Shown here: positions 60,008 to 64,000 of the stretch, one piece after another | Numbering within the stretch: the stretch's first letter is position 1 | How the letters are laid out: each line of letters begins with the position of its first letter | Assembly: GCA_038496445.1 (NCBI GenBank) | Contig: JALMLS010000488.1 | Coordinates: 1-64,000 of the forward strand | DNA from: Trichosphaerium sp. ATCC 40318 | Lineage: Eukaryota > Discosea > Flabellinia > Trichosidae | Length of the DNA stretch: 64,000 bases | Direction of reading: 5' to 3' | The notes under the pieces: generated by a model | Told to the model about the DNA's origin: nothing | The model's input: the letters and a program-made list of their open reading frames with translations, nothing else | The model's database searches: none | Program-made: the position numbers and the translations under genes

Positions 60008-62243
60008 ATGAGCAAAGAATTACTACCAGAAATACACGTTTCTGAGGATAATTCCACCGATAAAGGAGAGAACAGTTCCTTAGGTACGCGGAGCAATTCA
60101 ATGTTGCAAATCTGCAATTCACCATTATAACGACCTACAAGAGGTACATACAAGCGAAAATACGCTTAAAGCGATACTTCCAGATACTATTGAAGCGAAC
60201 AAAGCTGCTAGCGTTTTACAAACTAATATAAGGCGATGGAGCGCTATAGAAGAGCGCTTGCGCATAGGTGCGTTGTATTATTACTTGAAATAATATCCAA
60301 TAACGTATTCGTAGCGCTAATGCGTAGGCGACGCCTTAGAGTGGTGACAGAACTTGTAAGCAAAGAAAAATTGTATTTATCGACTTTAAACGGAATGATC
60401 CAAAATTATGTCGTACCACTAAAAACATCCAAACTTATACCACCTGAGGATATCAACAGTACGCCGTAAAGTTATTCAATACAACAATTAGCTTACAAAG
60501 TACGTTTACAAGTCATATTTTCGGATGTAGCCACGATAGCAGCCTTCCATGACACATTGTATACACGCGTCAGAGAAAAGTATGACGAATGGACTAACTA
60601 TCAGACTATTGGGGATGTATTTGTACAACTGGTAATAGGAACCATATGTGTGACATTGATCCTTATTGTTCTGCTTAGGGGCCCTTCTTTAAATTGTATT
60701 CAAGCTATATTAATAAATATGACGATGCGAGGAAGCGATTGGCAGAATTAAAGGAGAAAAACCTAAAATTTAATCAATTCATTAAGGTACTTGACTGTGA
60801 CTTGGATCCTGGTTCCTTCGCTCACTGTTCTTTTTGTGTAGTCAGTTGAGAAGCGAGACACGCTTGAAAGCTTGCTAATAATGCCTGTTCAACGCCTTGT
60901 ACGTGTAAGGTAAATCTACAAAGCTTTAACAAGGTAATAGGTAAAATACAAATTGCTTCTTGGTGAACTATTAAAAAATACTCCAACTTATCATCAAGAC
61001 TATAAAAACACAGAAGAAGCGTTTAAAATGGTATGTACAGTATTCAATTAAGCTTGTATCTAACAATGTTTGTGACATCAAGACGTCTCAAATCAATAGA
61101 ATAATAGATACAAACAAAGCAAAATGGGAGACTAATTCTAGTTTGTTACGTATACAAAAACGTCTTAGTAATCCAGCAGCTTTAAAGTCATGGATAAAAG
61201 CAAGTAATAGATTTATAAAAGCTGGTGAATTAAAGGAAGTTAACTTAAAAGCATCAATATTCTTGGTGTTATTCTCTGATAAGCTATACTTCCTTGACAT
61301 GAAATGGCAGAAAATCAGCATGTTTTCATTGACATCACAACAAATTCTTGATCCACAAGCTTCTATTGATTTGACAAAAGCTTTTATTGAAGACTATCAT
61401 GGTACGTAATATATTTATTTTAGACAAATAGTCGTGACTGTCAGTTTATAACAATGTCTTGTTTACAACCCGGCATAGATACTCCTAATTTTGTAATTAA
61501 CTGCTGGGAGAGTGGTAGGAAGTTTTCTTTGGGTTGTGAGAATGAAGTTAGTAAACGTATATGGGTTAAAGCAATAAGAAAGGCAATAACCGAGTTAGTC
61601 ACACCAAAAGAAAAGTCTCCTCGTAATGTAAGACCAGGTACACCCGTGTTTTTTTTGTTGAACGCAATACAGCATTTTTATTAATTTTATTTTCAGTATC
61701 ACCACTGCAGAGCCGCTCACGTAGATGTTTGTCTTCACTGAGTATATCAAATGACGCTGATTTCTTACTTCGTCATGGCGCTTCTAATGTGATTGGAAGC
61801 GATAAAGATTTAAATGCAGGTGAGTATACGATTAATAGTATGACTGTAGTATGCTAAATACAATTGTAGGATCGGGCGCTTCTCCTCTTTTCTTGTGTTG
61901 GGAATATTCTACTAGAGAACCTTTTATCCGTGATATACGTATATTGAGCGCTGATGACGATTTACCAGAAGATAAAGGAGAGGGAAAGTGGATTAAGATT
62001 GAACAAAATATTAACGAATACGGGACACCATTGTATATTGCCTACCGCCTTGGTGGCGTAGGGCCGGTTATCAAACGTATTTCGGTGATAGAATTCGGTC
62101 AAGAGTACTTTAGGGACGTATGCAATAAGTTTTCGATAGTGCGTAGCGACACCATGGGTAACGGAAATCTAAATGAGGGGACGAGGTCGTCAAAATTCTT
62201 GTACATTGGGTATATACTACAAGCCATTGAGTTTGTAGTGTAA
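60008..62243 (+). CDS. RhoGEF: IQ, DH, PH and MABP-like
   Basis: A Dbl-family exchange factor for Rho GTPases. The ATG at 60008 gives MSKELLPEIHVSEDNSTDKG. An IQ-like helix follows (AASVLQTNIRRWSAIEERLR). The DH domain opens VVTELVSKEKLYLSTLNGMI and has the conserved helix LLIMPVQRLVRYKLLLGELL. A PH domain follows (KASIFLVLFSDKLYFLD, FSLGCENEVSKRIWVKAIRK). After a Ser-rich linker, the C-terminal part EPFIRDIRILSADDDLPEDK then GKWIKIEQNINEYGTPLYIA and YRLGGVGPVIKRISVIEFG fits the MABP pattern of MVB12 and DENND4 proteins, which bind acidic membranes. The end is TAA at 62241-62243. Exon joins around 60270-60330 are uncertain. Confidence 0.82.
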
Positions 62244-62492
62244 AAAGTAAACGACATTTTACAAAAATGCCAAAATTGGCAGAAAATCGATCATTCGATT
62301 GTATAAAATCCTGGCGCGTTGTGGTGACCCGTTTGGGTGTTACCACGTTTATCAAGACGTCAAAAGTAGATTTAGGTGTAAACCTCGCTTAAATCGTTAA
62401 GATATTGCGTGTCGTCTTGTTGGTTCGTTGTGCAATGTGTGCACTACGGTAATAGTCAAATAAGATACAATATTATCTTCAAACCGTTTATA

Positions 62493-63279
62493 ATGGACAC
62501 ACAACCTTTGCGGTTTGTAGCAGGCAAAGCTGATGCTATTTCTAAGTGGATATTCTCGCTGGTGTCAAGACGGAATAATAGAACGATTTTATTGCTGACT
62601 TCGTCTATTCTATGCTTTATACACTCTCTGCCATTGATTTACCCGCGATACTTCGTAAACCTATCAAAAGGTGACATTACGCTTCCAAACCGTATTTCTA
62701 ACGTCTGAATAAAGGTAAAACTAAAAAAGGAACCGAAACAGAAGTATGTACCAGCAACATTCCATAAAGTCGCCGAATTGTGTTCATTTGTAACGAATAT
62801 AGGTTCACTTGCTTAGATCTCTTGGAATATTTAATTTGGTAGTGGGCACGTTTTTTTCATTTAGTGCTGTTGGCGGCTTGGACATTCAAAAAGTACCTTT
62901 ATTTTTGCTTAGCCTTCGCATAGCGTTATTTTTTATTTATTACTAGGTTGGTTTGCTCTGTTTGACGCTATTTCATGGTGGTTTCGCGTCAGTTGAAATG
63001 CGTAACTTGATGGACAAAGAACAAAATCTTCATGGTGAATATTCAAGTTAGTCAACTTGTTTTTATGCAGTGGTTACTCACAACACTTTATAGCGTCTGG
63101 TCTAGGATTTGGCGTACTATTTCACATGGCATTTAGCACTCTAGGACTTGCTCAATACATAAGTAAGTTGACTCCAAATCTTGCTTTTATTTTTTTCTTT
63201 GTGTCGATTAACAAAAACTGAATTGATTGTTGCAGCTTCTCGCAATGTTCCCAACTTTCCTATAACCTATTATGGATGA
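62493..63279 (+). CDS. Small four-span membrane protein, unrecognised
   Basis: Six exons (62493-62670, 62715-62743, 62803-62892, 62947-63034, 63094-63162, 63236-63279) give an exact 165-residue frame. Hydrophobic segments lie at about residues 29-50 (TILLLTSSILCFIHSLPLIY), 70-90 (SLGIFNLVVGTFFSFSAVGG), 98-112 (VGLLCLTLFHGGFAS) and 128-148 (GFGVLFHMAFSTLGLAQYI). A Lys/Thr-rich loop (SKGKTKKGTETEV) separates the first two. No signal for a known family was recognised. A multi-span endomembrane or peroxisomal protein is possible. The reading frame through six exons makes it a real gene in my judgement. Confidence 0.55.
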
Positions 63280-63353
63280 TATAGCCTATAACAACGGTTA
63301 TTTTGTATCAAGAGAAATATAATCTATTAAATACGACGAATACCTCTTTTTTT

Positions 63354-64000
63354 TCAGCACGTGCTGATTTCGTAAGGACTATTTGAAATGTGCTGGCCTT
63401 GAATCTTTACTCCAAAAGAATACTTGGCGCTAGGTATGCTAAGATTGCTTGAAACACTCCATGTGCCATCTCCTTTGTCTTGGAGCGTTGGTTGACTTGC
63501 GCCTCCCTAGCATCACAGTTATTATGTTTATACGCGTGATTACCAGTACGGACCTCTGGTCCAGATAATTCTATGGCCCACGCTTCATTGCCAACAACCA
63601 TTTGCCTGTTTTTTTAGTACAGTTTGGGGAATATCAACTTTTGTGTGACACGTACCTTCCATCACTGTCAATTCCTTGTATAGTGATGTAGCATTGTCCA
63701 GTATTGATGACTTTTGCCCCACTTACAGTACTACGAGTTGAGGCCTCTGTAGTGGTATTAGATGAACATTTACGTCTAGACATAAAGAAAAATTACTCAC
63801 TCCCTGTAACTACAACAGAGCTTGTTGCAACATTAGAATTATTGTGAACCACCCTGATGTTGTATTGTCCAGGCGCTGATACTTTGTACTCGGCTCTGTA
63901 GTTGGCACCACCACCGGACACATTGGCGAGTGTGGTTGTTGGCCCTCTATCCCGTATTAGTACAGTAAGCACTTAGGAATGTGTCACACTCGACGTATAC
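63354..64000 (-). CDS. Filamin-type Ig repeat protein, C-terminal part (runs off the window)
   Basis: The minus strand enters from the right edge with filamin/ABP-280-type repeats. Visible pieces are RAEYKVSAPGQYNIRVVHNN; then GQCYITIQGIDSDGR and NEAWAIELSGPE; then the classic repeat ending DKGDGTWSVSSNLSIPSAKY followed by SFGVKIQGQHISNSPYEIST. The GDGT, G/AKY and G-x-HI-x-x-SPY features are those of filamin repeats, which crosslink actin or act as mechanosensing surfaces. The stop is TGA at 63354-63356, only a few residues after the last SPY, so no dimerisation extension follows. Introns of about 30-70 nt interrupt the repeats. The start, any actin-binding domain and the number of repeats lie outside the window. 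Confidence 0.72.

Noticed and set aside
1-64000. CRISPR arrays, tRNA or rRNA genes, insertion sequences, operons, ribosome-binding sites
   Set aside because: None seen. The window is eukaryotic nuclear DNA. Short tandem repeats at the left lack the spacer structure of CRISPR, and no tRNA-like cloverleaf was recognised by eye.

Overview
The window is nuclear DNA of a eukaryote with a compact, intron-dense genome. Genes are cut by many short introns, mostly about 35-80 nt. The introns follow GT..AG, but the donor is often GTAC rather than GTAA/GTGA. TAA, TAG and TGA are all used as stops, so the code looks standard. Neighbouring genes often sit head to head, 60-180 bp apart. The gene set (RNF10, spatacsin, TBC1D7, katanin p80, filamin-type repeats, an integrin-alpha-like FG-GAP receptor, GCIP-like, arylamine N-acetyltransferase) suggests a unicellular protist, possibly related to animals or amoebozoans. 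I cannot name the lineage from this sequence alone.

Layout. 1-4250 is repeat-rich and gene-poor: 10-, 35- and 23-bp periodic repeats and two weak minus-strand coding signals. 4255-11514 carries RPS6, a small membrane protein, RNF10, a PP2A-family pseudophosphatase and an arylamine N-acetyltransferase. 12191-18701 holds VPS8 and a GCIP-like gene, divergent. 18919-29826 holds a large ankyrin protein, a GRAM-TBC-EF-hand RabGAP, a MenA/UbiA-type prenyltransferase and katanin p80. 29972-38813 is spatacsin (SPG11), the longest plus-strand gene. 39134-41623 is an STE20-like pseudokinase. 42080-49135 is a very large, unrecognised, probably mitochondrial membrane protein. 49507-54245 holds TBC1D7, a small NET-domain protein and an FG-GAP/PSI receptor. 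54495-64000 holds alanyl-tRNA synthetase, a two-finger CCCH FG-repeat protein, a RhoGEF with an MABP-like end, a small four-span membrane protein and the end of a filamin-repeat gene that leaves the window.

Functional themes, not an operon: several genes touch endolysosomes and TORC1 (VPS8, spatacsin, TBC1D7, the TBC RabGAP) and the small ribosomal subunit (RPS6 and RNF10). The strongest unusual signals are an intact PP2A-like frame with most catalytic positions changed, a second pseudoenzyme (the kinase), an alanyl-tRNA synthetase whose mitochondrial form seems to need a non-AUG start, the large orphan mitochondrial protein, and the GTAC splice-donor preference.

Exon boundaries given below were worked out by hand from reading frame and GT/AG. 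For RPS6, RNF10, the phosphatase, NAT, GCIP-like, NET and the two small membrane proteins, the exons sum to an exact open frame. For the long genes only the span is given.
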